A stretch of 64,000 nt of DNA from Absidia repens. Its lineage: Eukaryota > Mucoromycota > Mucoromycetes > Mucorales > Cunninghamellaceae. Below the pieces are notes generated by a model that had not been told where the DNA came from, did no database searches, and was given only the letters and a program-made list of their open reading frames with translations. A program made the translations under genes and the position numbers. The stretch is taken from NCBI GenBank assembly GCA_002105175.1, contig MCGE01000002.1, forward strand, positions 310,001 through 374,000. The letters run 5' to 3'. Positions 1 to 12,133 of the stretch are shown one piece after another; the stretch's first letter is position 1; the number at the start of each line of letters is the position of its first letter.

Positions 1-65
1 TTTTATTCTTTATTCCTCCTTTTTTGATCATCTCTTATTTTATATATTTATAATATATATTATAT

Positions 66-992
66 ATGGAAACGTGTGTTTTGCCACAGTCACTTCAAGT
101 TACAACAACAAATGAGCAAGGTACGGAGTTGGGAAGCAGGGGCCTGACTATTCAACATCAAGACAACGCTTCTACTACCGACACAACCAATGTCGACAGT
201 CGAAAATCTTCTTCAGCGTCCCTTAGTGATCTTATTCCAGCAGCAGCGGCAGCCTTACGGACTCGACAAGAGCTTCAGCGAAACCAACAACAAACCAACA
301 TCAATTACAGAGGTAGTTCATCACATCCAACAACTACTACTACTCCTCAGGACTCGACTTTGTATCACCATCAGCAACAGTCAACCACCAATTCGACCCC
401 GTTTGCTCGTGCTCTCACAAAAGTCAAGCTTCAAGTACAAACAAAACGCCTCAAGGAACGCTATCTAAGTCATGAATGGATTCGGCTGGCTTTAGGTCTT
501 CCTGTGGATCTCTCTCGCATCAATCTTCACCATTGCTACTATTCGCGGGAACAGGCGGATAATGTCGGCAAACGACATAAATCAACTCAGCCTGATGAAA
601 AGACAGATACAATGCCACCAGCATCAGCACCAGCACCTGCACCAGTTCTATCTTCAACTTCCTCACCACCTTCTCCAGCTCCAAGCAACACTACGATTTC
701 CAGTACACTACTCTCTGATAACGACAACAAAGATCAGCAGCAAAGTAAAGAACTACAGATTCAACATGATGATGATAGTAAATCGACGACTTTACCCAAA
801 CCAATCGTAAGCCGATCAATATCAGCAACAACAACACCACCAGCATCACCTTCCTCTTCTCGCACTGGTGAAATTGCTACATGGTATGAATGGAAATTTG
901 ATCGATCCAAATTCTCTGTGGAGGAAGTGGAAGGCAAGGTGGATCGACTCCGAACAACAAAGCTTCGCGACAAACTGGCCTCCCCACCTTAG
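66..992 (+). CDS. Hypothetical low-complexity protein, 308 aa
   Basis: I do not recognise this protein. It is one uninterrupted frame of 308 codons starting at the first ATG after a T-rich, TATA-like stretch. Most of it is Ser/Thr/Gln/Pro-rich low complexity. Two ordered blocks stand out: a basic, amphipathic stretch around residues 118-165 (contains EWIRLALGLPVDLSR), and a C-terminal charged block (WYEWKFDRSKFSVEEVEGK) near residues 271-289. Codon use and sustained openness in a region dense in stops suggest it is coding. The window begins only 65 bases upstream, so an earlier exon beyond the left edge cannot be excluded. Confidence 0.6.
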   Translation: METCVLPQSLQVTTTNEQGTELGSRGLTIQHQDNASTTDTTNVDSRKSSSASLSDLIPAAAAALRTRQELQRNQQQTNINYRGSSSHPTTTTTPQDSTLYHHQQQSTTNSTPFARALTKVKLQVQTKRLKERYLSHEWIRLALGLPVDLSRINLHHCYYSREQADNVGKRHKSTQPDEKTDTMPPASAPAPAPVLSSTSSPPSPAPSNTTISSTLLSDNDNKDQQQSKELQIQHDDDSKSTTLPKPIVSRSISATTTPPASPSSSRTGEIATWYEWKFDRSKFSVEEVEGKVDRLRTTKLRDKLASPP

Positions 993-1364
993 ATACATAT
1001 ATATATATACTGTAGATACACAGTTCAATATCCCCTTACCCATCTGCCATTACCCCATCCATTGTTTATTCCCACATATACTACAAATAGATAGAACTCC
1101 CCGCTCCTTCCCACACCCCCTTTTATTGTAGTCAATAGTCACTCACATATATATACATACACGCACACTTTACCCTGTTTTTTTTTTTTTTTTTTTTTCC
1201 TATCCCCACCATTCCATATATTGTCCACATCTCCTCCTCCAACTAATAGTCAATCAATTATCAATCAATAAAGCCTTTTTCTTTTCATTAAAGAAATTCA
1301 AACACATGTATATTTTTATTGTTTTGTATCGAAGTCAAAATCAAAAAGAATGTTGATCATATCA
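993..1364. other. Tail-to-tail spacer with poly(A) signal
   Basis: This spacer separates the plus-strand gene ending at 992 from the minus-strand DIB1 stop at 1365. It holds short TA and T tracts and an AATAAA at about 1267-1272 that suits the upstream plus-strand gene. I see no coding potential. Confidence 0.5.
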
Positions 1365-2348
1365 CTAGTACTTGTATTTTGTAGAATAATCCTTGAGAGA
1401 TACCACTAAACCACGACCTTTTCTTGCACCTCGATAAACGGTCTATACACACCATTTTTTTTTTTAAAAAAAGGAAACTGTGAGAAAACAACATCATCCC
1501 ACGCAAATTTACAGCAGCCCTTACTTACCTCTGTCAAATCAATCATTTCTTGTTTATCATCCAAAGCCCAGTTGATCTTGTTGTTGTTACCGGTCCCCAA
1601 ATCAATCATGATATGCTTGTTCCGGAAAAAGAACATGGTCGTGCATGGATCATACAGTTCATACATCTATTCTCCCAGGAAAAAAAAAAGAGGTGTGTGT
1701 GAGTATGTGTATTATCATTGTAAGTCTTTTTGTTTTTGTGAAGTGTTACTTTTGTAAAATCAGGTACTTCAGTAATATCAACCTATGAAAAAAAAAGAAC
1801 GAAGCGTAAGTCCATAGTATGGCGCCATGCAGTGCTTTTGTTGATTTTCTTTGCCACTTACCAAGTAGATCACGGCGAAGTTCTTCACCTTTTCAGCAAT
1901 GCTATACAAGATCTCATCCATCTTCATGCAGATAGGATCCCAGTCATGTCCAAATCGTATAATCACCACCCGATCTTCTTCTGAGAGAATCGCTTGATCT
2001 ACTTGCCAGCCTATATGGACAATAGTAATAAAATGATAAAAAAAAAAGAACATGATGAATATACCAAGGTTTCTATATATTCTTCTTTCCCTTACCGTTG
2101 GTCAAATGAGGCAAAAAGTACTAACAACAATCATCATCCACGGTGGCGAATAAAAAAAAAAAAGGTTTCATTAGTGAAAGAGAGCACGGTACTTATTGAT
2201 TCTCGAGCGAAAGGATTGATACTTACCGACTAGAACGAAAACATAATCAAAAAGATAAGACAAATAAAAAACAAGTGAGTTAGTATACAAGGTCTATTTT
2301 TTTTAACACAGCACAGCATATGTTTTGCAATAGAGTTTTAGTTACCAT
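1365..2348 (-). CDS. DIB1: U5 snRNP thioredoxin-like protein Dib1/Dim1 (TXNL4A family)
   Basis: Dib1 is a thioredoxin-fold protein of the U4/U6.U5 tri-snRNP, needed for pre-mRNA splicing in the nucleus. Seven exons, in coding order: 2348-2346, 2229-2227, 2120-2096, 2010-1862, 1782-1750, 1666-1529 and 1442-1365, giving 142 aa, the usual family length. The product contains GWQVDQAILSEEDRVVIIRF, FGHDWDPICMKMDE, VDITEVPDFTK, FFFRNKHIMIDLGTGNNNK and YRGARKGRGLVV, all diagnostic. Exon 1 codes only the ATG and exon 2 is only 3 nt (TCG, Ser2), each with good splice sites; together they rebuild the conserved M-S-Y start. Identity is certain. The tiny second exon is inferred from splice signals and the conserved N terminus. 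Confidence 0.93.
2227..2229 (-). other. DIB1: Candidate 3-nt microexon of DIB1
   Basis: The triplet TCG is flanked on the minus strand by an acceptor (TTCTAG) and a donor (GTAAGT). It lies between introns of about 116 and 106 nt and would encode Ser2. Skipping it would not change the frame, so the case rests on the splice sites and the conserved Ser. Confidence 0.65.
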
Positions 2349-2668
2349 AGTGCAAAGAATCCAGAAAGACAAAGGAAAAAAAAAGGAAGGCTGCCGAAGT
2401 AGGAAAAAAAAAAAAAAAAGGGATCATGATGTCGGATATTTAAAAAATCACCCCCCGTTTCGCATCCTACCATGATCCTATCGTATACATTGAATACAGA
2501 GATCGTTTGCATATAGAGAGATGAAAGATGAAAAAGGTCATTTTATTGGCAATTGGAGGAGATAATAATAAAAAAAAAAAAACACACACACACCATGACT
2601 ATATATGTATGAATAACTAACTATCAAATGAATAAAAAGGGGAATAAAAAAAAAAAGGACTTGGTTCA
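2349..2668. other. Spacer upstream of DIB1 and downstream of PUS10
   Basis: About 320 bases of A-rich spacer with several poly(A) runs. A minus-strand AATAAA at about 2542-2547 could serve PUS10. No gene seen. Confidence 0.4.
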
Positions 2669-4850
2669 CTAAATGACAGGAGGCCAAGCAAGATCCACTT
2701 CCAGCACGTCCAAGTCGAGTAAATCGGCGGCTTCGACGCCAGCAATGGCGCCAAGATTGGGTTGCGACCGTCCTAAATCCCCATGAACAAATTCCTTGAT
2801 ATAAGTGCCAGCTTGTGTGTTCAAGTTCACCACCGCTAATTGAGAGTTCATGTCATCATCCCCTTCTGCTCTTTTGATCGTCATATGATGGATGGTCTTT
2901 TCTCGTGTAGCAGCCCCTCGTCTATAAATTAAAAGAGAAAAAACAAAAAACAAAAACAAAACAAAACAAGATGAGTTTGTGTTGTATGTGTGCTTAAGAT
3001 AGAAGCATCCATATAAGAGCACCTTTCCCTGTTTTTGTTACCTTTGGAAAACACGGATCGGCGTCTTTTGGTAAGTAATAAATGCACTGGAGCCCTTTTC
3101 ATTACAGCGATCCAATATATCTTGCGTCACTGGTTCAGAGAACCATATCAATGCTTGGTAAGTCTTGCGTTTGCTTTCTTCGCCATCTTTAATGAGTTTG
3201 GTGTCCTCACTAGTCATCAAAACAACCACCACCACCATCAAAAAAAAAAGGAAGAGATTGATTAGTTCTCTGCCGTTCGCACCCCTCGCTTTTCTGTGAG
3301 AAATCTACCGTTCACTCATTACTTACATTTTGATATTCTGAAGGTGCCGGACTTTGACAGCATCACTCGTTGAAGACGTGTTAATTTCATTTTCCATTTG
3401 CTTGTATTCTTCGGCGGGTAAGACAGGGCGTCGAGGATTGACCATTTCACAATAAAAGGGGCGACCCGTACCCAACATGCGCACATCTGCATCTTCACGG
3501 CCAGCAGTGACGAACTTGACATCTTGATACAGAAAAAAAAAAGATTCCGTGAGGATTTTACGAGTTTGGGTGTGTTCGTTTTTCATATTTGATTTTTTAC
3601 CTTGGCATTGGTGATGTTTTTTCAAAATATCAATGATGCATTCAGAAACGGAAAGATCAGTCAATCTTTTGCCTTTGATGATCCAAGGCGTTTGACTGCA
3701 TTCCCGAGAGTATTTGTTGTAACGACCACCAGTCAATGCAGAATCGTGGAGCAATAGAATGGAATCAGCTGTTGATATTTCAGTTTGTGGTAAGGGAGGA
3801 ATGCTCGTCAGTCTATCAAAAGAGCAAGGGTTGCCAATGAATATGAGATCTACATGAAGAGTGATTGTTCAGATTACTTACGCTCGAGCATCTTCCACAG
3901 TAAGTGCATTCAATGCGCTAGTAATGGATGTTCTTGATTCGCCAATACTATGTACTACGCCCTGAACACGTCAAAAGGTATGCAAAAAGGTTAGTTCGAG
4001 AGTCCCCCTCATCCTATGCTCCCAATGGTTCATTTTATTTACCCGTTTTCTAACTTTGCGTATACGAAGGACAGGATCCTTAACTTGAGTGAGAAACAAG
4101 TGTTCCGATTCAGTAGCGACATGACCAAGGCAGAGTGTAATATGGAAGGGTGAGTTGAGTTCGCCCACAAGCCCAGAAGCAGCCGCCAAGTGTTGAATGA
4201 CAATGGAGCGGATAGGATCTTTGGCTTCACGTACTATACTAGCTCTCCATAAACATTTCGTGTCATCGGCCTTGGTGCTGTTGAATTTATCCACTTGATC
4301 TTGCACATAAATTTTCAAGAGATATTCGCGATGGATCAAACTGATAGGAAGGGTGAGCGTCAGTGCAAACGTCGTCGTCTCGTAAGGTTCTTTATCCAGT
4401 TGATCCAGAATAGGTTGTATGGTGAGCGCATGATCGTCAGCGTATTGAAGGGTACCCAAGCAAGCAGTACATGTTTTGACCGTCGTCCGTTGCGATTTTT
4501 CCAGCAAATAATCAACCGCAAGATCAAGTTCCTAAAATTAAATATAATTGTAACAAAAGGTCATTGAATACACCTGGATCTTCACTGATAAAAGAAATGT
4601 GTATTACCTGCAAGGAATAGACATAAAGATCAGGATTGAAACAACCAAGATAGCGCAGACAACAGCGATAACAACACTGGGCTTCACGTAAAATATCAAT
4701 AACCTTGAGACTGTTAGAGAAAGAGATTGTTTGACTGCTACCCACACCCGAGCAGGACAGATAGTGCCTCAAGTGACGTTCCAAATCGGCGTTGACAGCA
4801 GAAGCATCAATCGACTCCCCAAATAATTTCGCCCAGATACTTTTGAGCAT
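2669..4850 (-). CDS. PUS10: tRNA pseudouridine synthase Pus10
   Basis: Pus10 makes pseudouridine in the T-loop region of tRNA (position 54 and/or 55) in archaea and many eukaryotes. Seven exons: 4850-4608, 4531-4043, 3961-3882, 3812-3601, 3522-3327, 3209-3042 and 2921-2669, total 546 aa. Two CxxC pairs (Cys60/63 and Cys102/105) match the N-terminal zinc-binding part. The catalytic domain carries GREDADVRMLGTGRPF (about residues 349-364), where Asp354 is the expected catalytic Asp. The C-terminal signature GTYIKEFVHGDLGRSQPNLG is typical of the family. Budding yeast lacks Pus10, so this gene is a marker of a lineage that kept it. All splice joins preserve frame. Identity is strong; the exact target uridine cannot be read from sequence. 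Confidence 0.93.
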
Positions 4851-5218
4851 TGATGATTTAATACAGAGAGAAAGAAAGAAAAAAATAAGATCGAAAGGTC
4901 ACACACACACACACACACACAAAAAAAAAAAAAATTGTTGCGGAATACAAATGTCAAAATCAAATACAGCGATGAGCCCCTGACCTCCCACCAAAAAAAA
5001 AAAAGACCGAAGTTAAAAAAAAAAAAAGGTATTTCTCCACACAGACCATATACACTTCATGAATAGCCCATACATAATAAATGATTATATCCTTTTTTTT
5101 GGATTGCCTTTATTGTTTCTTTTTTTTCTTTTTTTTCTTTTTCTTCAAAATATCAAAACATAATAAACTAAACTGTCAATGAAATAAATAAATTAAGCTA
5201 ATATAAACAAATCACATA
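4851..5218. other. Spacer with CA and poly-A tracts
   Basis: Upstream region of PUS10 and downstream region of PAN3. It contains a short (AC)n tract at about 4902-4920 and several A or T runs. No coding region or RNA gene seen. Confidence 0.4.
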
Positions 5219-8200
5219 CTATTTTCTACCAGAGGAGACGTCGTTGAATGCAGCCGAGATACAATTCTTGATTTCCTTATAGCTGACAATCAAGCATGAT
5301 TGTTCGTCCCTTGACATGAGCATGATCTTTTCATCTACACCAGCATCCAACTACCCGAAAAAGAAAGAGTCAATCAATACATTCAATCAGAGTTTCATTA
5401 CACCTTACTTTGTTTAGGCATGCAAGGACATGGGCCATATCCACCACAGGCACACCGTTTTCATCCACTTGATGGAATACATAGTCCCTAAATAGTTTAA
5501 TGATATATCGATCACCAGTTTCTGACCATCTGGGATCCATATCAAATCTAGTCATAATGATAAACAAGCGTCATCAGACTTTTCTCTTTCATGTCTTTTT
5601 TTCTTTCTTTCTATTTTTCACTTACTCTGGTCGCTCGTTGATAAATCCAAGTTTTGATAAAAGTCGTACCAGTCGACCATTTTCTAGTTCCTTGCTGAGT
5701 TCACTTTCCAGCGCGTCTGTATAACTAAAAAAATAAATAGCCTAGTCAGTGATCTTGAGGGCAACGCAATATACCCACATCGTGTTCATTTGGACTTACT
5801 ACTGGCTACAATTGATTTCATGAAGTATACGAGGACCAATCAATTTGATAGCTTCATCAATGGTCTTTGTAGGTTGAGGCTTGCCAAGTAAAAACAGAAC
5901 CAAATTTTTGAGATCAGGTGAGTAGTAGCGAGATATGAATTCAAACGATTGAGGAAGATTGTGGAAGGATTGTAGAGAATTACATGCTAGAGCCACCACC
6001 AGTTTTCCAAAAGATAACAAGTCTTCTTGTTGATACCTTGCAACGTTTTGTCCACCATCATACTGTAAAACATCCATAATCCCAGCGCAATTGATACGTA
6101 GTCTTTAGAGAGTCATATAGTAACAATAAAAAAAAAAGGAAGGTCAGACAGCGTACCTTATTATTTCTGTCCCATCTCGTCCCTGCTCCACTCCCACGCC
6201 CCCTTTTCTTGCTATTTCTTACCTATTTTTTCCAGTAACTAGAATCTTGTTCACTTCAATATTTCGAGACGCCAACCCAGATCCATGGACAGCTTTGAGA
6301 GCCGATGAGATTTGAGTAATATAACTCCATAAGGTTGTTTCCGGTACTAGCATTGTATTGCTTCCCATGGCTTGTAATTGTGCTTGTAATGCGAGTTGTG
6401 CTTGAGGTGTAAAATGAGCATTGTATAACGTCAATGAGCATGGGTGATAATCGTAGGTGAATATGAGCGCTATTGATAATCCCCCCCACAAGAAAGCGAA
6501 GATTTAGTAAAACAAATTGTCTTTTTTTTTTTTCTCATAGATAAAATAAAAAGTGTCATCTACTTACATGAATCCCCAAATGCTCTTGTTGTGAATGCTT
6601 CACGGATCGAGACGATATTGCAATGACGAATATGACGCCAACTTTCCACCACAGACATGGCCATTTCGTTGACAAGTCTAAAACCTTCAATCCGTATCAA
6701 AGCGTACGTTCGTCCATCAACGCTACATGTCGCTTTATAAACCCGAGAAGGATGACCAAAAAAGTTTCCAGGCTGTTCTTCCAATGGACACAAGGAATGA
6801 TATACATGGACTTCTTGAGGAAGATTGGCGCTGTGACCTTATCAATAAACAGAAACGAGAAAAGAAAAAGTCAGTGCATTTAAACGTTCAAGTAATTTTT
6901 TTTTTTTTTTTTTACCTGAAGATGTTGTCAAGGTGGCTTCATTTCGTCGAGTCAATTGTTCACGTAGATGATCCGGTATGAAAAATGATTGAATCGACCT
7001 TTGGTGCGGATGAAGATTGGAGATATGTGGTAAAGGTGAAGTGTAGAGGTGATATTGAAGCTGTTTTTTTTTAAAGGACAAGACCAAAAAGAGGTGCATG
7101 ATTAGTGAAGAGACTAAATAGATCGTCATTCATCCGCAATATTTTTCTTACTGGTTGTCTAGGATAGCTAGGGTTCATGTAAAAATAAGGATCCATCATA
7201 CCAGGAGGAACCATATTCATCATCTCTTGCGGTGGCATATGTGGCGGTTGAAAGTTGGGTGGCACGACTGGAGACTATGGATAATCAGGGATGTTAATGA
7301 TACATGTTATGAAAATAAAATATGATCTTTTTTTGCGACATTACATTTCCCATCAAATCAAATTGAGAAAAGCTGTTTGTAAGTGCGGGCATTGGATTGA
7401 CATCTTGATGGTGAATATTATTATCGGGCGATCTGGAAACAAAAAAAAAAGAAGATCATTTAAATTAGGAGAGGAAGTTTGCTAGATTCAACTAAGATAG
7501 GCCACTTACTCTAACGGTGTCGTTGCATGTATAGACGAAGCTGACATGGGTGTTCCTGTTCGATTGATAAATAAGTGTTGGTGACAAAGCAGTGTGAATT
7601 GCGTGATGCCTCTTTGCCTATACCTGATCGTCCTTGTACGGAATTATCTATAAAATATCAACCAGCGGCCAAAAGATTAGATACAAGGTAGGTATACGCT
7701 ATATAAAGTAGTTTGGCTATACCTGAGACTGACTTGGGAACAAAAACAGGAGCGTTGACACTATCAGCTGATACAGACGATACCATTGTCGTAGGAAGCG
7801 TATTTGCTCTTGCTGGTGAAGCGAGCCGTACCGCCGTTTTGCTAAAGAAAATAAAAATATGAATCCACCATGGATATATTAAATGATATGAATAAACTTA
7901 CCTTTCAGGACTTGATTGGGCTATTGGTTTGTTGTTCTATGAGTATAACATAAAGGCATCGGGTATTTACATTAGTTGGTAACATGTCACATATTCTTCC
8001 ATAGTTTTTATAAGCATATGAATAAATATGCTATCCAATTGATTCACCGCGAAAGTCGGGGAGAAGTAGGATATTTGTGAAGGGAAGTCTTACCGTATCG
8101 TGATTGAATTCACATCCTTTGTCTTCAAATTTGCAAAAGCCGTGAATGATAACGTTGCGACATAGCCTTTTAGCGTTGGCTGGATTGGCTTGTATATAAC

Positions 8201-8394
8201 GGTGGGAATAGGAGAATAGCGATAAAAATTGGTTAGCATAAGCAGCTGTTATTGTGGTTTCCTGTTTTTGTTGTTAACTTACTTTTCACTGCAGGTTTTG
8301 TTGGAGGAGATTTCGTTGCAGAAGGAGAAGTAGTAGTAGGTGAATTTGTGGGAGGGTCGTCGGAAGGAGGAGCAACTATTGGAATAGCAGACAT
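5219..8394 (-). CDS. PAN3: PAN2-PAN3 deadenylase regulatory subunit Pan3
   Basis: Pan3 recruits the Pan2 nuclease to poly(A)-binding protein and starts mRNA deadenylation in the cytoplasm. I join 15 exons: 8394-8283, 8188-8094, 7936-7902, 7841-7723, 7647-7624, 7555-7510, 7432-7345, 7274-7152, 7060-6916, 6837-6568, 6469-6223, 6102-5800, 5724-5626, 5547-5409 and 5350-5219 (658 aa). Order: Ser/Thr/Pro-rich N terminus; CCCH zinc finger (Cys47, Cys56, Cys63, His67); a PAM2-like motif (NAPVFVP, about residues 105-115) for binding PABP; a pseudokinase core ([40 protein letters not shown]); then the Pan3 coiled coil and C-terminal knob ([20 protein letters not shown]). The HRD equivalent reads ASRN, as expected for a pseudokinase. 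One exon is only 24 nt. The neighbour at 8942 is divergent and may share its promoter. Confidence 0.93.
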
Positions 8395-8941
8395 TACGTG
8401 TGAGAAGGTACACTAAAATAGACAAGTCTTATAAGTGAGTTTATTGGTGTCATTGATAATATAAAAGAAAAACACTTACACACAATAAAGGTACCGTAGA
8501 ATACAAAAAAGTAAGAGCACTATGATAATAAAGAAAAAAAAAAAAAAGTGAAAAAGAATAAAAAAAAAGGCGGGATTTTAAAAATCTCCTTGTATGAAAC
8601 TGCATCTATGGCAACGTTTAACTTTTTATAACTAAAAGCCAATGCTATGTGTTAGAGAACCATCAGTTGATGAATAATATAGTCATACACACATTAATAA
8701 TTTACATTGTTCGCTTTGGGCATATTGGTATACAAGAGTACAATTACAGTGCGATTGTGAAAAAAGTAGCGAGATTAAAGGAAAAGATCAAAAGGTAGTG
8801 GGTTTGGGTAACACAAAGTCCGACAGGTATACCTTAAAAAAGGGAATTTGAGTTGCCTCCCTGTTTTTTTGATCTTTTTCTTTTATTTTTTATTTTTTAT
8901 ATTTATCGCTTTACTTTTATTTTTATACAAAAACTTGCTCA
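8395..8941. promoter_or_regulatory. Divergent promoter region, PAN3 / PAK kinase
   Basis: About 550 bases separate the start codons of PAN3 (-) and the PAK-like kinase (+). The kinase side has a T-rich pyrimidine tract just before its ATG, a common style for starts in this window. No defined factor site was identified. Confidence 0.45.
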
Positions 8942-11518
8942 ATGGGCAATGCTTTATCTTATACCTCAACATTGGATTCTGTAGCCAAAAATGCCGAACA
9001 ACTATACCCTTCAACAACAGCAAAACCAAGTTCACAATGTAGCAAAACCTCGACTTCACTGACGTCCTCTGCTTTCAAGAGAAGAAAACACCGATGGCGG
9101 TCCCAACTGAATAATGTATCCCTTCCAGCAGCAGCGACGACGACTTCAACCATATTGGATATCGGAAAGCCAACTCAGTTTGAACATGCTATTCACGTTG
9201 AATATAACAAACTCACTGGCAAGTTTATGGTAACGCATCGCCCTTCCTCCTTCCCCTCCCTCCTCTTTCTCTCTCTCTCTCACAAAGAAAAACATAGTTT
9301 AATCTCGTGCCTGTTTTTATTTTATGTTCTTTCTTCCAATAGGGACTTCCTGATGTTTGGCAAACCAACTTACCAAGTGACGATATACTGGATACGAATT
9401 TCATTAATCCCAATCTCGTACCCACCATTCCCGGTATTGGCAAACCATACAATATTCAGCACAATATTCATGTTCAGGTAGACGACTACGGTTTGGTGGG
9501 CTTACCAGTAGAATGGCAACGGGTATTATATGCGTCTGGTGTGATTCAATCTTCATCCGCTAGTCCTCCTCCTCCTCCTCCTCCTGATGCTTCTGGCCAA
9601 GAATTATCAACTTTACTACTACTACAGCAACAACAAGAAAAAGATCATCACACTCACCATCATCAGAATCAACAAATGTATGCTACTACTAACGACACTA
9701 CGGTATTCACTGACTCTCTTTTGCAGCAATTACAACACCGACCATTACCAGTGATTGACGATGATCATGATTATAATGGCTATAGTGACGCTTCCAATAA
9801 TACCTCACCCATGACTCATGGTACCTGTAAGTCATTTATTATATTGGCATGATCACGATAGAATTGCCTCCTTTTTTTTATATATATATATTATCTATAT
9901 ATTCATTTATCTATATTTTGCTATTACTTGCCTTTCCTCCTTTCCCCCTTACTTACTGCCTTTTTTTTTATGTATTATGTATTATGTATTCTATCAGGTG
10001 ATACCTCAGTAAGGGATTTTTGTATACCATCTTCATTGTCTACGTCTTCCATGTCACTGAATTCCCAATTTATTGGTAAGCAACTTTGTTCTTTTTTTTT
10101 TTTTTTTTTTTTCTCCCCCGCGCTTTTTTTTTTTCCAAGAATAGATTTGACTAAACCTTTGTTTTTTATATATCTATGAATAGATTCGACTCTATTGTAT
10201 TCTGATTTGACTCTTATTGCTGAAGGTGAATCTGGTCCTATGTATGCAGCAAAGCATTCCATTACGAACCGCTTGGTAAGATACTTTTGTAACAAAAGAA
10301 ATAGTGGATGATACGAAAGATATTGATGGATGCTGTGTCTCTATATATATGAGTAGGTTGCCATCAAGAAAATCGCCTCTTCTGCTCATGAAAAGCTTGC
10401 CAATTTAGACCAAGAGTTGAACTCTATGAAGATGAGTCGACATCCCAATATTGTTGAATTGGTGGCGAAATATACCGTGGAGGATGACATTTGGGTGATC
10501 ACTGAATACATGGATGTCTCGTTGGCCGATACTATTGCTGCTTCCTCCTCCTCCCCCGCTACTACCTTATTGACTGAAGCGCATATGGCACGTATTGCAC
10601 GGGATATTATTCGTGCTATGATTCATCTTCATCGACTGGGTCGGATTCACCGAGATATTCGAAGCGACAATATCTTGATCAATGCTCGTGGCGATATCAA
10701 ATTGGGTAAGTGGATGTGTGTGTGCATGGATGAAACACAAAAAAATAAATAAATTAGTTACTAATCATATGTCCCTTTTTTTTTAAATTTAATGCATAAC
10801 AGCTGATTTTAGTCAATGCGCTCAGTTGACCGCGAAGCAAGACAAACGTCGATCTGTAGTTGGAACTCCTTATTGGATGGTAATGATGCTGAAACGAGAG
10901 AGACAGGGAGAAGGTGAGAGAGGCGGGAAAGAGGTGCAGAACAAAGAAGACTAACTCTTTATAATCATTCATGTTTAGGCTCCTGAGGTCATCAAGGGTA
11001 TAGATTATGATACCAAGGTCGATATTTGGAGTCTTGGTGTGACGATGATGGAAATGGCACAAGGGAACCCACCATATCTTGACTTCCCTCCACTTCGTGT
11101 AAGTTTATTATTGAACTGTGCAATGCAATGCAACAATATACTCAACACCTCTTCTTTTTTTTTTTTTGTACATGTAGGCTGTATTTTTAATAGCCACAGA
11201 TGGTGTACCTGGACTGGATCATCCTGAGCAATGGTCCGATGTATTTATCGATTTTATCAAACAATGCACCACCATGGATGCCAACCGTCGTCCTGATGCG
11301 GAACAACTACTCAAGGTATAAACCAAGACAAAAGAAATGTATCATACATATACTCACCTGTTTTATTTTTATATGTATAGCACCCTTTCTTAAGACTGGC
11401 AACCACTTGTGAAAATACAGCAATCTTGGTCAAAGAAACAAAGCACTACAATGACACTGTCAGAGACCAATTAGAGCAAGAAATGATGGAAAGTCTGAAT
11501 GTGGTTGATACTGTCTAG
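8942..11518 (+). CDS. PAK/Ste20-family kinase with two tandem CRIB motifs
   Basis: PAK kinases are effectors of Cdc42/Rac and act on polarity and MAPK signalling. Nine exons: 8942-9229, 9343-9826, 9998-10075, 10184-10275, 10357-10705, 10803-10879, 10979-11098, 11178-11315 and 11381-11518 (587 aa). The N terminus MGNALS could be myristoylated. CRIB 1 (IGKPTQFEHAIHVEYN, from residue 74) is followed by a second CRIB-like motif (IGKPYNIQHNIHVQVD, from residue 128). A Ser/Gln/His-rich linker leads to the kinase domain (about 290-560): glycine loop GESGPMY, Lys318 in VAIKK, HRDIRSDN with Asp414, ADFSQCAQL and GTPYWMAPEVI. Two changes are odd: the catalytic-loop Lys is Arg416, and DFG is DFS (Ser434). 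Activity may be reduced or specialised. The family call is certain; orthology to CLA4 or STE20 is not assigned. Confidence 0.92.
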
Positions 11519-12133
11519 TGATTAGCGGCAATTCGTGATCATTTCCCTCCCTCCCTCCAACCCCCCTCATCTCTTTTTTATTTTTGTTTTTATTTATCTC
11601 ACTCCATTCGCACCTGTAGCTACTTTATATTCCCCTTCTCCTTCCCTCTGTTTGATACCCATTTTTACCCCCTATTTATATTATATATATAGTATAACCT
11701 ATTCTTCCGTGTTGATGTTATGATACCTATTCCTTCAACAAAAAAAAGAAAAGAAAAAAAAGAACCCCCCCATCCCCAAATAAAAATCATATTCAATAAA
11801 TATTATTTATCGTTTGTGTGATGTTAGTTTTTATCGAATGAAATATATTTTGATTATATTCCCTTTTATAATGTGCTATTTTTTCTATCGATTGTGTCAT
11901 ACATATCATGATACCTATTTATTCAATAAGTGTCAACCACCCAAAAAACCCCCGGCCATTTTACAACCAATCAAAAGTGCACTTTTGTATATAAATAATA
12001 ATAGCATTTGTCTTTTTATTGAAACCATATCATTTAGCAAACCAATACAATAAAGATAAAACTATTCTATAATAAACTAGACTACATCTAAGGAACCAAA
12101 AGAGTTGGGAGATGATTGTGGTGGTTGGATTGA
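11519..12133. other. Tail-to-tail spacer
   Basis: 3' regions of the kinase (+) and the SWI/SNF gene (-). Pyrimidine-rich, with AATAAA at about 11795-11800 for the plus-strand transcript. No gene seen. Confidence 0.4.
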
